Below are positions 15,181-25,608 of a DNA stretch of 33,995 nucleotides, one piece after another. The notes beneath the pieces are model-generated. The model was not told the DNA's origin. It did no database searches and worked only from the letters and a program-made list of their open reading frames with translations. This DNA is from Candidatus Merdivivens pullistercoris (lineage in GTDB: Bacteria > Bacteroidota > Bacteroidia > Bacteroidales > UBA932): positions 1 to 33,995 of the forward strand of contig JADIME010000018.1 of NCBI GenBank assembly GCA_017694935.1. The letters run 5' to 3'. The position numbers and the translations under genes are program-made. Position 1 is the first letter of the stretch. The number at the start of each line of letters is the position of its first letter.

Positions 15181-17166
15181 TCAGAGTCTTTTCAAAACCA
15201 ATGCGCTCCTGCACGGCAGATACAGCGACAGTTTCCCGTAGCCGCCGTCATTTCCGGATGCAAAATGCGGCATGGAATCGTCATTCCTCCCGAAGCCTCC
15301 GTACTCGGAGGAATCGCTGTCGAGCGCTATCCCGTAGCACCCGGCCTCAACATCAAACGAATAATCCGCGAAAGATTCATTTACGTTGAAATTCAAGGCA
15401 AATATATAATTTTTACGCTTGAAAACCAAGACTTTTTTCTCCTCGTCCCTTACTATGGGCGAAACTTCCCCTTCCAACAGCGACGAGCGGGACAGAAGAT
15501 GCACCATGTCCCTGTCAAAATTCCACAGGAACCTGTACTTCAGGCCGGGATCGTCCACGAGATGCCATTGGCGGCGCGCGTATTTGTAGGACCAGCCGTT
15601 CCCTTCACGGGGAAAATCTATCCACTCGGGATGACCGAACTCATTACCCATGAAATTGAGATAGCCACCCCCGGCGGTGGCGGCAGTAACGAGACGTATC
15701 ATCTTGTGCAAGGCCATTCCCCTGTCTATCACAGGGTTGTGATCATCTTTGCGCATACCGCAATACATTTCTTTGTCCATCAGCCTGAAAGCTATGGTCT
15801 TGTCGCCCACCAGCGCCTGATCGTGGCATTCCGCATAACTCACTGTTTTTTCGTCCGCCCGCTTGTCTGTCAGCACCCAATAGATTTCACCCATGCTCCA
15901 TTGCTCGTCAGGGACTTCCTTCAGCCATTTTATCCAATGGTCGGCTATGCCCATCGACATCCTGTAATCGAAGCCGACACCTCCTCTGTCAATCGGAGCG
16001 GCAAGGCCCGCCATCCCGCTTACGTCCTCGGCCACGGATATGGCGCACGGATCCATTTCCTTAATCAGCCTGTTGGCCAAGGCAAGGTAAACAAGGGCGT
16101 CTTCGTCCACGCCCCCGTCAAAATAGTCTTCATAACCTTTGAAGTCCCTTCCCAGGCCATGGTCGTAATAAAGCATGCTCGTCGCCCCGTCAAAACGGAA
16201 ACCGTCCAGGTTGTATTCCTCCATCCAATATTTGCAGTTGGAAAGCAGGAAATACCTTACCGGCCATTTGCCGTAATCGAAGCAGAGAGACCCCCATGCC
16301 GGATGCCTGCCCCTTTCGCCGTCGTGGAAATAAAGAGACTGCGAACCGTCTATCAGGCCCAGGCCTTCTTCCGCATTGGCCACGGAATGGGAATGCACGA
16401 TATCCATTATCACCGCGATGCCGAGAGAGTGAGCCTCGTCCACAAGCCTTTTGAACTGCTCCGGTGTCCCGAAACGGGAACTGAGGGCGAAAAAATTGGA
16501 AACCTGGTAACCGAACGATCCGTAATACGGATGCTCCTGCAGGGCCATGAGCTGCAATGTATTGTATCCGAGTTCTGCGACACGGGGCAGGACATTCTCC
16601 CGGAAATCGTCGAAACCCGCGACCCTCTCGTCCTCACTGCACATCCCGATATGGGCCTCGTATATCAGAGGGGTCCCTGTCTTCGGCTTTCCGTGCCGCC
16701 ACACGTACCGCACCGGAGGTTCCCACACCTGGGCTGCGAACACCTTGGTTTCCGGATCCTGCACGCACCGGAAACTGTATGCCGGAAGACGTTCCCCGCC
16801 TCCTCCGGGCCATTCGACATAAAGTTTATACAACATGCCGTGCGAAAGGAACATTCCCCCGAGCCTTATCTCCCAGTCCCCGTTCCCGAGAGGACGTAGC
16901 TGGTAAGCCGGGACACGTTTCCAGTTGTTGAACTCCCCTATCAGATATATGCGTACCGCATTGGGAGCCCACTCGCGGAAGACCCAGCCGTCGCCGTCGC
17001 GGTGCAGGCCGTAATACAGATGATTGTTCACCGCCCCGCTGATTTTCCCGGACCGGGAGATACGGGACACGGCCTCAGCTATTTTCCGATGCCTCCCGTC
17101 TATTGTATCCCGATAAGGTTCCAGCCAGGGATCGTCATCATATATCATTTTCTTCGTATCGTCCAT
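15181..17166 (-). CDS. glgB: 1,4-alpha-glucan branching enzyme
   Basis: About 661 residues, GH13, with an N-terminal CBM48 module (HYGLHRDGDGWVFREWAPNA) and a catalytic barrel. It cuts an alpha-1,4 chain and rejoins it as an alpha-1,6 branch. Catalytic residues visible: nucleophile D326 (FRFDGATS), acid/base E380 (VAEDVSG) and D449 (ECHDQAL). The ATG at 17166 (MDDTKKMIYDDDPW) is preferred because the longer frame from 17238 would overlap xseB. This form resembles the eukaryotic-type branching enzymes more than E. coli GlgB. 23 nt after xseB. Confidence 0.93.
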   Translation of the reverse strand: MDDTKKMIYDDDPWLEPYRDTIDGRHRKIAEAVSRISRSGKISGAVNNHLYYGLHRDGDGWVFREWAPNAVRIYLIGEFNNWKRVPAYQLRPLGNGDWEIRLGGMFLSHGMLYKLYVEWPGGGGERLPAYSFRCVQDPETKVFAAQVWEPPVRYVWRHGKPKTGTPLIYEAHIGMCSEDERVAGFDDFRENVLPRVAELGYNTLQLMALQEHPYYGSFGYQVSNFFALSSRFGTPEQFKRLVDEAHSLGIAVIMDIVHSHSVANAEEGLGLIDGSQSLYFHDGERGRHPAWGSLCFDYGKWPVRYFLLSNCKYWMEEYNLDGFRFDGATSMLYYDHGLGRDFKGYEDYFDGGVDEDALVYLALANRLIKEMDPCAISVAEDVSGMAGLAAPIDRGGVGFDYRMSMGIADHWIKWLKEVPDEQWSMGEIYWVLTDKRADEKTVSYAECHDQALVGDKTIAFRLMDKEMYCGMRKDDHNPVIDRGMALHKMIRLVTAATAGGGYLNFMGNEFGHPEWIDFPREGNGWSYKYARRQWHLVDDPGLKYRFLWNFDRDMVHLLSRSSLLEGEVSPIVRDEEKKVLVFKRKNYIFALNFNVNESFADYSFDVEAGCYGIALDSDSSEYGGFGRNDDSMPHFASGNDGGYGKLSLYLPCRSALVLKRL

Positions 17167-17189
17167 ACCCTTTTGTTTTTGTCCGGGCT

Positions 17190-17408
17190 TTACATATCCT
17201 GCCGCAAGCTGTCCACTTCCCGGAAGCCGGACATGCACGAGCCTTCAAGATCCCTCAGATACGACCGGCACCCGTTTATCAGCCCCATGGCCTCATTTAT
17301 CAGAGCGCCAGCCGAAGTCACCGGCAAATCAGGAGACTCCAGGCGCGACAGTATCTCTTCCACCTTTTTTACGGATTTTTCATAATCGAAATTTTTCTCT
17401 TTTCCCAT
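17190..17408 (-). CDS. xseB: Exodeoxyribonuclease VII small subunit
   Basis: A 72-residue helical protein with the XseB pattern: FDYEKSVKKVEEILSRLESPDLPV, then INEAMGLINGCRSYLRDLE. It binds XseA to form exonuclease VII, which degrades single-stranded DNA in both directions. Starts 5 nt after xseA, and the two are surely cotranslated. Placement at the head of the glycogen genes is probably only shared transcription. Confidence 0.92.
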   Translation of the reverse strand: MGKEKNFDYEKSVKKVEEILSRLESPDLPVTSAGALINEAMGLINGCRSYLRDLEGSCMSGFREVDSLRQDM

Positions 17409-17413
17409 GATGT

Positions 17414-18556
17414 CTATTTTTCCTCCTCAATATCGTTTTTGTCCCGCCTGACGGCTTCCACCCGGCAATGCAGGGAACCGTCCGCGAGCAGCACTTCTAT
17501 CCCGTCCCCTTCCTCTCTACCGGCAACGGAGCTGAAACGCCGTCCCTGCCCGTCCAACAGAAGCACGTAACCTCTTTTCAGGACATTTTTAGGGTCGGAT
17601 GCTCTCAATCTTTGTTCCAACAGGTCCAGCCGGGATGACAAAGACACGAATTTCATGCGTACGGCCTGCTTCAGGGCCGCGCTGTAGGATTCCAGTTTCA
17701 TGTCCTCGGAAACGAAGATGTCTATTATCATGTCCGAAAGGGCCGTCGGGGTCTTGACACTGTAGGCCGACACCAAGTCGCACACATGCACATCCTTGTC
17801 ATGTCCCACGCCGGACAATACCGGCAACGGGAACTGGGCTATGTTCGCTGCAAGGTCATAGTCGTCAAAACAGGAAAGGTCCGAATTGGAGCCTCCGCCC
17901 CTTATCAGCACCAATGCGTCGAAATCGCCTTCCCTTCCGGCCACCGTGTCCATCGCGGCAACTATGGACCGGGGGGCTTCTTTCCCCTGCATGACGGCGG
18001 GAAAAAGTTCCGTGACAAACCTGAAACCGTATCTGTTCCCGTGAAGATGCTTCATGAAGTCGGCATAGCCGGCAGAGGTTTCGGAAGAGACTATGGCGAA
18101 ACGGCGGGGCAGCAACGGCAAGGACAGCGATTTGTTCATGTCCGATATGCCTTCTTCCTCAAGACGGCGGATAGTCCTGCGCTTTTCCAGTTCCGCCTCC
18201 CCGACAGAGTAGGAAGGCTCTATGTCCACGATGGACAGATTCAGCGAATACAGTTCGCTGTAAGACACCTGGACCTTGACGAGTATCTTCATCCCCGGCT
18301 CGAGGGAACGCCCGGTCTCCGAATGAAAATAGGGAGCAATCATGCGATAGGCCTGGCTCCATATCACGGCCTGCGCCCTCGCTTCGGCTCCCGAGTCCGA
18401 GTTTTCCACCAGCTCCAGATAACAATGCCCCGACGCGCGTTGCTTGATGTCCGCGATTTCGGCAAAAACCCATACGGGAAAAGGCACCGCGTTTTCCACG
18501 CCCCTGCGCACTATCCCCAAAAGCCCTTTCAGCGTAAAAGCATTCTTCACGTCCAT
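17414..18556 (-). CDS. xseA: Exodeoxyribonuclease VII large subunit
   Basis: About 380 residues, a little shorter than E. coli XseA. The N-terminal OB-fold (residues about 5-100, with VWVFAEIADIKQRASGHCYLEL) is followed by the catalytic region with SSETSAGYADFMKHL, LIRGGGSNSDLSCFDDYDLA and the GVGHDKDVHVCDLVSAYSVKTPTA segment. I chose the ATG at 18556 (MDVKNAFTL); a TTG at 18613 would add 19 residues with no family similarity. First gene of the long minus-strand run that continues through the glycogen cluster. Confidence 0.92.
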   Translation of the reverse strand: MDVKNAFTLKGLLGIVRRGVENAVPFPVWVFAEIADIKQRASGHCYLELVENSDSGAEARAQAVIWSQAYRMIAPYFHSETGRSLEPGMKILVKVQVSYSELYSLNLSIVDIEPSYSVGEAELEKRRTIRRLEEEGISDMNKSLSLPLLPRRFAIVSSETSAGYADFMKHLHGNRYGFRFVTELFPAVMQGKEAPRSIVAAMDTVAGREGDFDALVLIRGGGSNSDLSCFDDYDLAANIAQFPLPVLSGVGHDKDVHVCDLVSAYSVKTPTALSDMIIDIFVSEDMKLESYSAALKQAVRMKFVSLSSRLDLLEQRLRASDPKNVLKRGYVLLLDGQGRRFSSVAGREEGDGIEVLLADGSLHCRVEAVRRDKNDIEEEK

Positions 18557-18630
18557 CTTGCGTACGGTTGTATTTGTGCCGTTTTCCGGTTCTTCCGGAA
18601 ATACAACACGCAAATTTAAGAAAAATCAAT

Positions 18631-18638
18631 TATCTTTG
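18631..18638 (+). promoter_or_regulatory. Probable -7 element for engB
   Basis: TATCTTTG matches TAnnTTTG exactly and lies 31 nt before the engB start codon in the divergent gap. No good TTTG is found 19-21 nt upstream, so the promoter is only half supported. Confidence 0.5.
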
Positions 18639-18669
18639 CCCCGTCCAAAGGCAAAACTGTTAAAATCCG

Positions 18670-19275
18670 ATGAAGATTAAAGAGGCCACATATAGCAAAA
18701 GCAGCATCGACGGGAAACAGAACGAGGGGGAAAACCTCGCCGAATTCGCGTTTATCGGAAGATCGAACGTGGGAAAATCGTCACTGATAAACATGCTGTG
18801 CGGCAACAGGAAGCTCGCCCTCACTTCATCCACTCCGGGCAAGACCAAACTGGTGAACCACTTCCTGATAAACGGAGCATGGTACATAGTGGACCTGCCG
18901 GGTTACGGATTCGCGAAGGTGTCCAAAGGGGAAAGGGACAATCTGAACCGGATGATATGGAGATATATCACCGGCTCTGAAAACATGGTCCTGCTTTTCG
19001 TGCTGCTCGACAGCCGCCACGAGCTTCTGAAAAACGACCTCGAATTCCTGATGAGGCTCGGGGAAAAAGGCATACCGTTTTCGATAGTATTCACGAAAGC
19101 CGACAAAAGCGGCAAGAGGGCTTTGGAAAACAGGGTAGCCTCCATAAAGCAGAAACTGCTTGAATATTGGGAAGAACTTCCGCCGTGTTTCATCACATCT
19201 TCGGCGGACAATACGGGGAAGGAGGAAATGCTGGACTACATGGGGGAAATACTCGAAAGCATAGGACAGAAATAG
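18670..19275 (+). CDS. engB: Ribosome biogenesis GTP-binding protein EngB/YihA/YsxC
   Basis: A 201-residue TRAFAC GTPase needed for late assembly of the 50S ribosomal subunit. G1 is GRSNVGKSS (residues 30-38), G3 is DLPGYGFAKV, G4 is TKAD and G5 lies around TSSADN. The STPGKTKLVNHF switch region is typical. Heads a plus-strand group with prs, a small membrane protein and der. Two ribosome-assembly GTPases (EngB and Der) therefore lie in the same direction within 3 kb. Confidence 0.96.
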   Translation: MKIKEATYSKSSIDGKQNEGENLAEFAFIGRSNVGKSSLINMLCGNRKLALTSSTPGKTKLVNHFLINGAWYIVDLPGYGFAKVSKGERDNLNRMIWRYITGSENMVLLFVLLDSRHELLKNDLEFLMRLGEKGIPFSIVFTKADKSGKRALENRVASIKQKLLEYWEELPPCFITSSADNTGKEEMLDYMGEILESIGQK

Positions 19276-19323
19276 GATTCACGCAAAACCGATAAACAAC
19301 ATAACAAAAACAACTATTGAATC

Positions 19324-20274
19324 ATGCAGCACGAACACACATTGAAAATCTTCGCTTGCAGCGGCTCCGAGGAACTCGGGGCTAAAATCGCGGCGAAGTT
19401 GGGGCTGTCTTTGGGCAACTCGCAGACACTACGTTTCAGCGACGGCGAATTCCAGCCATGCTACCTTGAAAGCGTAAGGGGCGCCACCGTCTGTATCATA
19501 CAATCGACATACCCGCCTGCAGACAATCTGTTTGAACTGCTCCTGATGATAGACGCGGCCAAGAGGGCTTCGGCGCACAGGGTAATCGCGGTCATACCGT
19601 ATTTCGGATGGGCAAGACAGGACAGGAAAGACCGCCCGAGGGTTTCCATCGGCGCGAAACTCGTGGCCAACCTGCTTGAAGCGGCAGGATGCGACAGGGT
19701 GATGACCATGGACCTCCACGCGGATCAGATCCAGGGATTCTTCGACCTTCCTGTGGACCATATCTATGGAAGCATGATACTGCTCCCGTTCATCAGGAAC
19801 CTCAACCTTCCTAACCTTGCGATAGCCGCGCCCGACATGGGAGGGGCAAAAAGGGCCAATGCATATTCGAGGACGCTCGCCTGCCCTATGATCATTTGCC
19901 ACAAATCAAGGGAGAAGGCAAATGTCGTAGGCTCCATCACCGCAATCGGCGAAGTGGAAGGCAAAGACATAGTAATCGTGGACGACATGATAGATACGGC
20001 AGGAACGATCTGCAAGGCAGCAAACGTGCTGATGGACATGGGGGCATCGAGCGTCAGGGCAGTGGCGACACACCCGGTATTCTCCGGCCCGGCATACGAA
20101 AGGCTGGCCGAGAGCAAGCTCGCCGAAATAATCGTGACCGACACCATTCCTCTGCTGCACAGCCAGGACAAGGACACGTCCAAGATAACGGTGCTTTCGG
20201 TTGCCGACATATTCGCAACGGCCATAAACAAAGTTTACAACTACGAATCCATAAGCGAGGATTTCGTATACTAA
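19324..20274 (+). CDS. prs: Ribose-phosphate pyrophosphokinase (PRPP synthetase)
   Basis: A 316-residue class I PRPP synthetase making PRPP from ribose 5-phosphate and ATP for nucleotide, His and Trp synthesis. Visible: FSDGEFQPCY near residue 38, the ATP-binding stretch FGWARQDRKDRPRVS, MDLHADQIQGFFDLPVDH and the PRPP loop VDDMIDTAGT (about residues 219-228). The usual Asn of the FxxGE/N region is replaced by Gln-Pro-Cys, a small deviation. 48 nt after engB and 36 nt before the next small gene. Confidence 0.95.
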   Translation: MQHEHTLKIFACSGSEELGAKIAAKLGLSLGNSQTLRFSDGEFQPCYLESVRGATVCIIQSTYPPADNLFELLLMIDAAKRASAHRVIAVIPYFGWARQDRKDRPRVSIGAKLVANLLEAAGCDRVMTMDLHADQIQGFFDLPVDHIYGSMILLPFIRNLNLPNLAIAAPDMGGAKRANAYSRTLACPMIICHKSREKANVVGSITAIGEVEGKDIVIVDDMIDTAGTICKAANVLMDMGASSVRAVATHPVFSGPAYERLAESKLAEIIVTDTIPLLHSQDKDTSKITVLSVADIFATAINKVYNYESISEDFVY

Positions 20275-20310
20275 AAAACACGGACAAAGGATGTTGCCGC
20301 CATACAGAAG

Positions 20311-20577
20311 ATGACACTATTTATAATAACCGTGCTGATAGTCGCCTTAGCGGTATTCGGCCTTTGTTTCAATATCATTTTCCGGAAAAACGGACAGTTT
20401 CCGGATACTGAAATCAGCCACAACAAGGAACTTCGCAAGCGCGGCATCATCTGCGCCAAAGAAGAGGAACTGAGACTTTGGGGAAAGAAAGCCGGGAAGA
20501 CCGGCTGCACCCCCCAAGGGTGTGGCGACTGCCATGCATGTGCTGCAGGCGATTTACAAAAAAAGGATGAATTATGA
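20311..20577 (+). CDS. Small single-pass membrane protein with Cys-rich tail
   Basis: An 88-residue protein with one N-terminal transmembrane helix (about 3-24), then a soluble part containing [28 protein letters not shown] and a tail with clustered cysteines ([13 protein letters not shown]). I recall proteins with the [17 protein letters not shown] motif in many Bacteroidetes, of unknown function. The cysteines could bind metal or form disulfides, but nothing in the sequence decides this. The stop overlaps the der start (ATGA), indicating translational coupling. Confidence 0.75.
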   Translation: MTLFIITVLIVALAVFGLCFNIIFRKNGQFPDTEISHNKELRKRGIICAKEEELRLWGKKAGKTGCTPQGCGDCHACAAGDLQKKDEL

Positions 20578-21878
20578 GTTTGGTAGCCATAGTAGGACGG
20601 CCCAATGTGGGGAAATCCACGCTTTTCAACCGCCTCGTAGGAATGAGGCAGGCCATCGTCGATGAGACGGCAGGAGTTACAAGAGACCGCCATTACGGAA
20701 AATGCGAATGGTGCGGACACGAATTTTCGGTGGTGGACACAGGAGGTTATACATCCGACTCGGACGATATCTTCGAGGACGAAATCCGCAAACAGGTTGC
20801 AATCGCCGTGGAGGAATGCGACCTTGTGCTCTTCATGGTGGAAGCGGACACGGGGATAACGGACTATGACGACGAGATAGCCGCCCTGCTGAGAAAAAGC
20901 GGGAAACCCGTAACCGTGGCCGTGAACAAGGTGGATACGGGGAAAGACCTTCCGGACTCGTACCAGTTCTACTCATTGGGACTGGGAGAAGTATGGCCTA
21001 TCGCGGCCGCCACGGGAAGCGGCACCGGCGACCTGCTGGACGAGATAGTATCGAAGCTGCCTCCCGAGAAGGAGACGGCGGACAATGAAGGGATACCGAG
21101 GGTAGCCATAGTGGGACGGCCAAATGTTGGAAAATCGTCGCTCACCAATTCGCTGCTCGGAATAGAACGGAATATCGTCACCCCTATCGCCGGGACGACC
21201 CGTGATTCAATAGAAACGCTTTTCAACAAATTCGGACACAAATTCATCCTTATAGACACGGCCGGGATGCGCCGTAAAAGCAAGGTAAAGGAAGACCTGG
21301 AGTTCTACTCGGTCATGCGCTCCATCCGGGCCATCGAGAATGCGGACATCTGCGTGCTGATGATAGACGCAATGAACGGGATGGAATCGCAGGACATGCA
21401 CATATTCAACTTGATAGCAAGGAACAGAAAAGGATGCGTATTGGTAGTGAACAAGTGGGATACTCTCGAGAAAGACACGAATACGATGAAAGAATACAGG
21501 GAACTCCTGAAAAAAAGGCTGGCCCCTTTCAATGACATCCCGATTGTATTCACATCGGTCACGAACAAGCAGAGGATCATGAACGTGCTGAACGAAATCG
21601 ACAACGTTTACACCAATTATTCCAAAAAGATTCCTACCGCAAAGCTGAACGAAGCCCTGTTGCCTGAAATCGAGAATTTCCCTCCTCCGGCATGGAAAGG
21701 AAAATACATAAAGATCAAATACGTGACGCAACTGCCGACACGCAGCCCGTCTTTCGCATTTTTCTGCAACCTGCCGCAATATGTAAAAGACCCGTACAAA
21801 CGTTTCCTTGAAAACAAATTACGGGAAAAATTCAACTTTTCAGGCTGTCCGATACAGATTTTCATCCGACAGAAATAG
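20574..21878 (+). CDS. der: Ribosome assembly GTPase Der (EngA)
   Basis: A 434-residue protein with two tandem GTPase domains and a KH-like C-terminal domain, the hallmark of Der, which acts in 50S maturation. G1 motifs are GRPNVGKST (residues 8-16) and GRPNVGKSS (181-189), with DTGGYT and [11 protein letters not shown] as the two G3 regions and NKVD and NKWD as the two G4 motifs. The C-terminal KH-like part includes [17 protein letters not shown]. The 3' end overlaps the opposing histidine kinase gene by 17 nt. Confidence 0.97.
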   Translation: MSLVAIVGRPNVGKSTLFNRLVGMRQAIVDETAGVTRDRHYGKCEWCGHEFSVVDTGGYTSDSDDIFEDEIRKQVAIAVEECDLVLFMVEADTGITDYDDEIAALLRKSGKPVTVAVNKVDTGKDLPDSYQFYSLGLGEVWPIAAATGSGTGDLLDEIVSKLPPEKETADNEGIPRVAIVGRPNVGKSSLTNSLLGIERNIVTPIAGTTRDSIETLFNKFGHKFILIDTAGMRRKSKVKEDLEFYSVMRSIRAIENADICVLMIDAMNGMESQDMHIFNLIARNRKGCVLVVNKWDTLEKDTNTMKEYRELLKKRLAPFNDIPIVFTSVTNKQRIMNVLNEIDNVYTNYSKKIPTAKLNEALLPEIENFPPPAWKGKYIKIKYVTQLPTRSPSFAFFCNLPQYVKDPYKRFLENKLREKFNFSGCPIQIFIRQK

Positions 21879-24800
21879 TCCCAGGCCCCTGACGAGGACT
21901 TTCTGAATACTCAGGCACCGATACGCGGAAATCCGCGCCTCCCAGTTCTTCCGAGGCATGGTATTCTATTGTGCCTCCTACCTGCTCCACCACGCTCTTG
22001 CAGATGGCAAGGCCGAGACCCGAACCGCTGCTCTTGGTGGTAAAGCGCGGGGTAAACAGTTTCTTCATGTTTTCCGGCGAAACCCCGGGTCCGTTGTCCT
22101 CCACGTCCACACGCACGTAACGCGTTCCAGGACGGCCCCATCCGGAATCTTTCCCGGCAGTGAACTTCGTAAGCGTCACGTAAATCTTGCCCCTGCGCCC
22201 GGTCTTGGGCTGATACGGCTCAAGAGCCTGCACCGCATTGGTCATAAGATTGACGAACACCCTTATCATCTGGGACTTGGGGGCATATATATGATAGGTC
22301 TCCCCTACCATCTCACCGGCACGCCGGTACTCTATGTCGATTCCTTCATAGCCTCCGAACAACACCATCTGCTCCCTCAGGGCGGCATCAAGGTCTATGT
22401 CCTCGCTTTCTTCCATGTTGAAACGGGCAAAAGACGAGAACTCCGTAGCCGTGTCGGCCAGCACATCTATCTGCTCCAAGAGCGAGTTGCATATTTTCTC
22501 CAGTTTCCCGTCCAGATCCGGGACGCCGTTCTGCTTCATCCTCAACAGGTGCTGTATATTAAGCCTCATAGGGGTCAGAGGATTCTTTATTTCATGGGCG
22601 ATCTGGCGTGCCATATCCCTCCATGCCTGCTCCCTTTCGGACACGGCGAGCCTCCTCGTACTGTCCGCCACATTGTCTATCATCCTGTTATACGCCCTTA
22701 CTATGTACGAAACCTCATCATTGTTGTCGTATTCTATCTTTTCAGGAGTGGAAAACAGGTCGGTCTTTTCCATCCTTTCATACAGTTTCAGCAGCGGACG
22801 GAACAGGGAAGTCGTAAGCGCGGCCCCTATCAGCACGACAGCAATGATCATGAGCACGAATACATTCACAATGGCCGCCGTAGTAGACACGAGTTCCTTG
22901 CGGAAAGTCTCCGTCTGCTCGAAATAAGGGATGTTTATGATGGCTATCAGGTTCCCTTCATTGTTTATCACGGGCGCGTACAATGAATAAAAATTCTTTC
23001 CGGCTATCTTCTCCTTGTTGAAGAAACTCTTGCGATGTTCGTATACAATGCTGTAAAACGCATCGGGATCGATTTTCGAGCCTGCCAGCGTAAGATAATA
23101 CAGCTCATTGCGGGTAGAGCGCATCAGATGCCCGTGAGTGTCGTAAAGGTTTATATCGGTATGCGTATACGCCGCAATCCTGTCCATCAGGCTCCTTACC
23201 TCGCTGTTCATCAAAGCGTCTATGTCTGAGGCGTTCCGGCTGACATCCAAGAACATGGACTGCACGGTATTGAGCTTGTCTTCCATCTGCTCGGAACGGT
23301 TGCGGGCGTTCCTTCCCGCGAAAAAGACTATCGTCGTCACGGTAAGCAGCAGGACTGTGCCGGACACGGTACCGAGCAGGAGGGCCATCAGCTTGGCCCT
23401 GAATTTATTGGTACGTATGGGCACGGTATTCTTGCGCGGTTTCCACAGAAGCAGGAGCATCACCAACGGTATGGTCAGAAGCGACAGGTACGAATAGGAA
23501 ACAAGGTATGTAAACACCGAACGCCTCTCCCTCGCTATCACTATCACGTCGCCGAATGACAACTTATTGACAAAGAGCAAGTTTTTCCCCACCCTTCTGT
23601 AAGAGAACCCTTCTTTCATGTCATTCAGGCGCCCCGGATCCATCGAAACCGGGAAATTGTATTCGCCCCTGTAAAACACGAGCGTCCCGGAGATGTATTT
23701 CGCATACGAATAGTCGGAAGGTATATTGAAACCTTCGCCGGTCCTTTCGGGGAATATGTCCGAATAGCCCCTCTGTTCTTTAAGGAGGCGCGACTCAATC
23801 TCTACATACAGGCGTTTCAGCCCGACTTCCGGAATCCTGTAGACAAAAAGTCCCAGATACCTGATTTTCCCCGAATTGTCATTGATATAGAAAAAATGGG
23901 AATCGTCATGCAACGGGACACCCTTCGCAAGTATGCCGCGAAAATAGGAAAAACAGTCCGTCAGCACGCCGTCCACCAAAAGCCTGTCCCCGTCCCCGCA
24001 TACCGTGGCATTTATGTCATAGCCGGTGGAAAGGGTGGAAAAATAATTTTCCAATTGCTCGGCCACCAACATGCTCCCGTTCGGTCTCGCCAGCAACATG
24101 CTGATAAGCCTGTCCTGCGCTATAGGCTCTTCTATCATCCTGAGCAGCAGCTCTGTATTCAGGTCCCTCTCGACCGAAAGCCTGTTCGCCCACGCCTTTG
24201 CCATGTTTATTTCCTTTGTATGCCCGTATATGCCTATGACAAGCATCATGTAGAACGATACCGCAAGCGAATACCTCAGAAGAAAACGGCCGTTGAATAT
24301 CGTGAACTTTTTGCGCGCCGCCAAAGGCAGCAGAAGCTGCGCGATGAAAAGCAGCGCCACGAACAACATCAGATACGACAGATAGACCAAAAACGAATAT
24401 ACGGAAAGTTCATCCAGACGGAAGATTTCCAGAACGATGTTGGAATTGAATATCAGCGACCTGAGCGACATGTGCATATATAAGGCAAGCGCCAGCGCGG
24501 AGATGACGACAAGGGAAGAATAGAATATCCTGAAAGGACGTCCGCGCTTGGAGTACCAAAGCATCAGGCGTTTCCTGCCTATGAATACCGACAGCCAGAA
24601 TATGAATATATACAGATTGCACAGCAACAATGCCCCCAATGAACTGTACAGTGCCGAATCGGCATAGATCACGGGGGAGAACAGGGTAGAATACCCTCTC
24701 ATGTCCGCCGCCCAGCCGAAACTCAGCACCGCACTGACAGCGATGGAGAGCATCATCATGACAAATGTAAAGACATTCCTGTTCTTTGCATAGTATGAAA

Positions 24801-25542
24801 ATACCGTGGCGAGCGAAAACAGCAGGGCCAGCCATTTCATCCACGGATGGGTATAATCCATGCCCGAAGGGCGGCCTTCCTTGAATGCCACATTGAATAC
24901 CGGACGGGAGTCCGCGAAGACGGTCACCCCGTCGGCCGAAGAAACCGGCAACACTGTCATCTGCGGAGGCAATTTCAGCTTGGGATTGATATCCCCGAAA
25001 GAAGACAGCACCGAATTGCCGTCATTTTTTATCAATATGCCGCATATCAGCTTTACCTTTCCCTTTTCGTACGTGCGCATCAGATACCATTGCTCCCCGA
25101 TGCTCATGTATGAAAGTTCTTCACCCACATACGACAGCAAAGGCATGAAGAGTGTCTGCACACGGCTGAGCCGGTTGTATCTTACACCGAAATGGCCGCC
25201 TTCCGTAATATCATCGTTCCTTAAAGGGAAATGGTTTATCCACGAATGGAGGGTGTCCCTTACATATTTGTAAATCACGAAATATTCCGGTATGTCGCCT
25301 ATGTCCGCCCACTGGGATGCGGGCATTTCGAGAATCTTCTCCGCATACCTGTCCATCTTCCTGTCCAGCCTGTCTATCCGCCTCTCGGCCACGGAAGCCG
25401 CATGTCTTACGCCGGAAAGATCCCCGTTGGTCATCCACGAAAGACACAGAAACAGGAGGGCGAGGGCGAAAAAGATATTGGCCGTATTGTCGGCCACCGT
25501 CTTCGCCGCATCGGTTATCATTTTTTTAAACTTTCCGCCCAT
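21862..25542 (-). CDS. Very large NtrY-like membrane sensor histidine kinase
   Basis: A 1226-residue kinase. The N-terminal half is membrane-rich: one helix near 22-40, a soluble segment to about 225, and roughly six or seven helices between about 228 and 450. A second sensor-like segment (about 455-680) is followed by helices near 690-710 and 722-745, a CACHE-like extracytoplasmic part (about 750-890) and a helix near 900-920. A HAMP linker leads to the H-box [10 protein letters not shown] with H983, and to the HATPase domain with N-box N1098/N1102, G1 box around D1149 and GSGLGLAI. It is much longer than ordinary NtrY, and its signal is unknown. Probably cotranscribed with rlmH (66 nt upstream). 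The NtrC-like gene at 26820 is a possible partner. Confidence 0.9.
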   Translation of the reverse strand: MGGKFKKMITDAAKTVADNTANIFFALALLFLCLSWMTNGDLSGVRHAASVAERRIDRLDRKMDRYAEKILEMPASQWADIGDIPEYFVIYKYVRDTLHSWINHFPLRNDDITEGGHFGVRYNRLSRVQTLFMPLLSYVGEELSYMSIGEQWYLMRTYEKGKVKLICGILIKNDGNSVLSSFGDINPKLKLPPQMTVLPVSSADGVTVFADSRPVFNVAFKEGRPSGMDYTHPWMKWLALLFSLATVFSYYAKNRNVFTFVMMMLSIAVSAVLSFGWAADMRGYSTLFSPVIYADSALYSSLGALLLCNLYIFIFWLSVFIGRKRLMLWYSKRGRPFRIFYSSLVVISALALALYMHMSLRSLIFNSNIVLEIFRLDELSVYSFLVYLSYLMLFVALLFIAQLLLPLAARKKFTIFNGRFLLRYSLAVSFYMMLVIGIYGHTKEINMAKAWANRLSVERDLNTELLLRMIEEPIAQDRLISMLLARPNGSMLVAEQLENYFSTLSTGYDINATVCGDGDRLLVDGVLTDCFSYFRGILAKGVPLHDDSHFFYINDNSGKIRYLGLFVYRIPEVGLKRLYVEIESRLLKEQRGYSDIFPERTGEGFNIPSDYSYAKYISGTLVFYRGEYNFPVSMDPGRLNDMKEGFSYRRVGKNLLFVNKLSFGDVIVIARERRSVFTYLVSYSYLSLLTIPLVMLLLLWKPRKNTVPIRTNKFRAKLMALLLGTVSGTVLLLTVTTIVFFAGRNARNRSEQMEDKLNTVQSMFLDVSRNASDIDALMNSEVRSLMDRIAAYTHTDINLYDTHGHLMRSTRNELYYLTLAGSKIDPDAFYSIVYEHRKSFFNKEKIAGKNFYSLYAPVINNEGNLIAIINIPYFEQTETFRKELVSTTAAIVNVFVLMIIAVVLIGAALTTSLFRPLLKLYERMEKTDLFSTPEKIEYDNNDEVSYIVRAYNRMIDNVADSTRRLAVSEREQAWRDMARQIAHEIKNPLTPMRLNIQHLLRMKQNGVPDLDGKLEKICNSLLEQIDVLADTATEFSSFARFNMEESEDIDLDAALREQMVLFGGYEGIDIEYRRAGEMVGETYHIYAPKSQMIRVFVNLMTNAVQALEPYQPKTGRRGKIYVTLTKFTAGKDSGWGRPGTRYVRVDVEDNGPGVSPENMKKLFTPRFTTKSSGSGLGLAICKSVVEQVGGTIEYHASEELGGADFRVSVPEYSESPRQGPGTISVG

Positions 25543-25608
25543 AGCCTTTATAAATTAATCTTCCCGGCGTTCCGCACCGTTCATACGGCCCGGCAGCGCC
25601 GCCGTACA

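Noticed and set aside
15265-16899. 544-codon plus-strand open frame opposite glgB
   Set aside because: It is the antisense shadow of a well-supported GH13 branching enzyme in a GC-rich gene; there is no family similarity or start signal.
17167-17238. Longer glgB start at 17238
   Set aside because: It would overlap the end of xseB by 49 nt and adds sequence without family similarity; the ATG at 17166 fits better.
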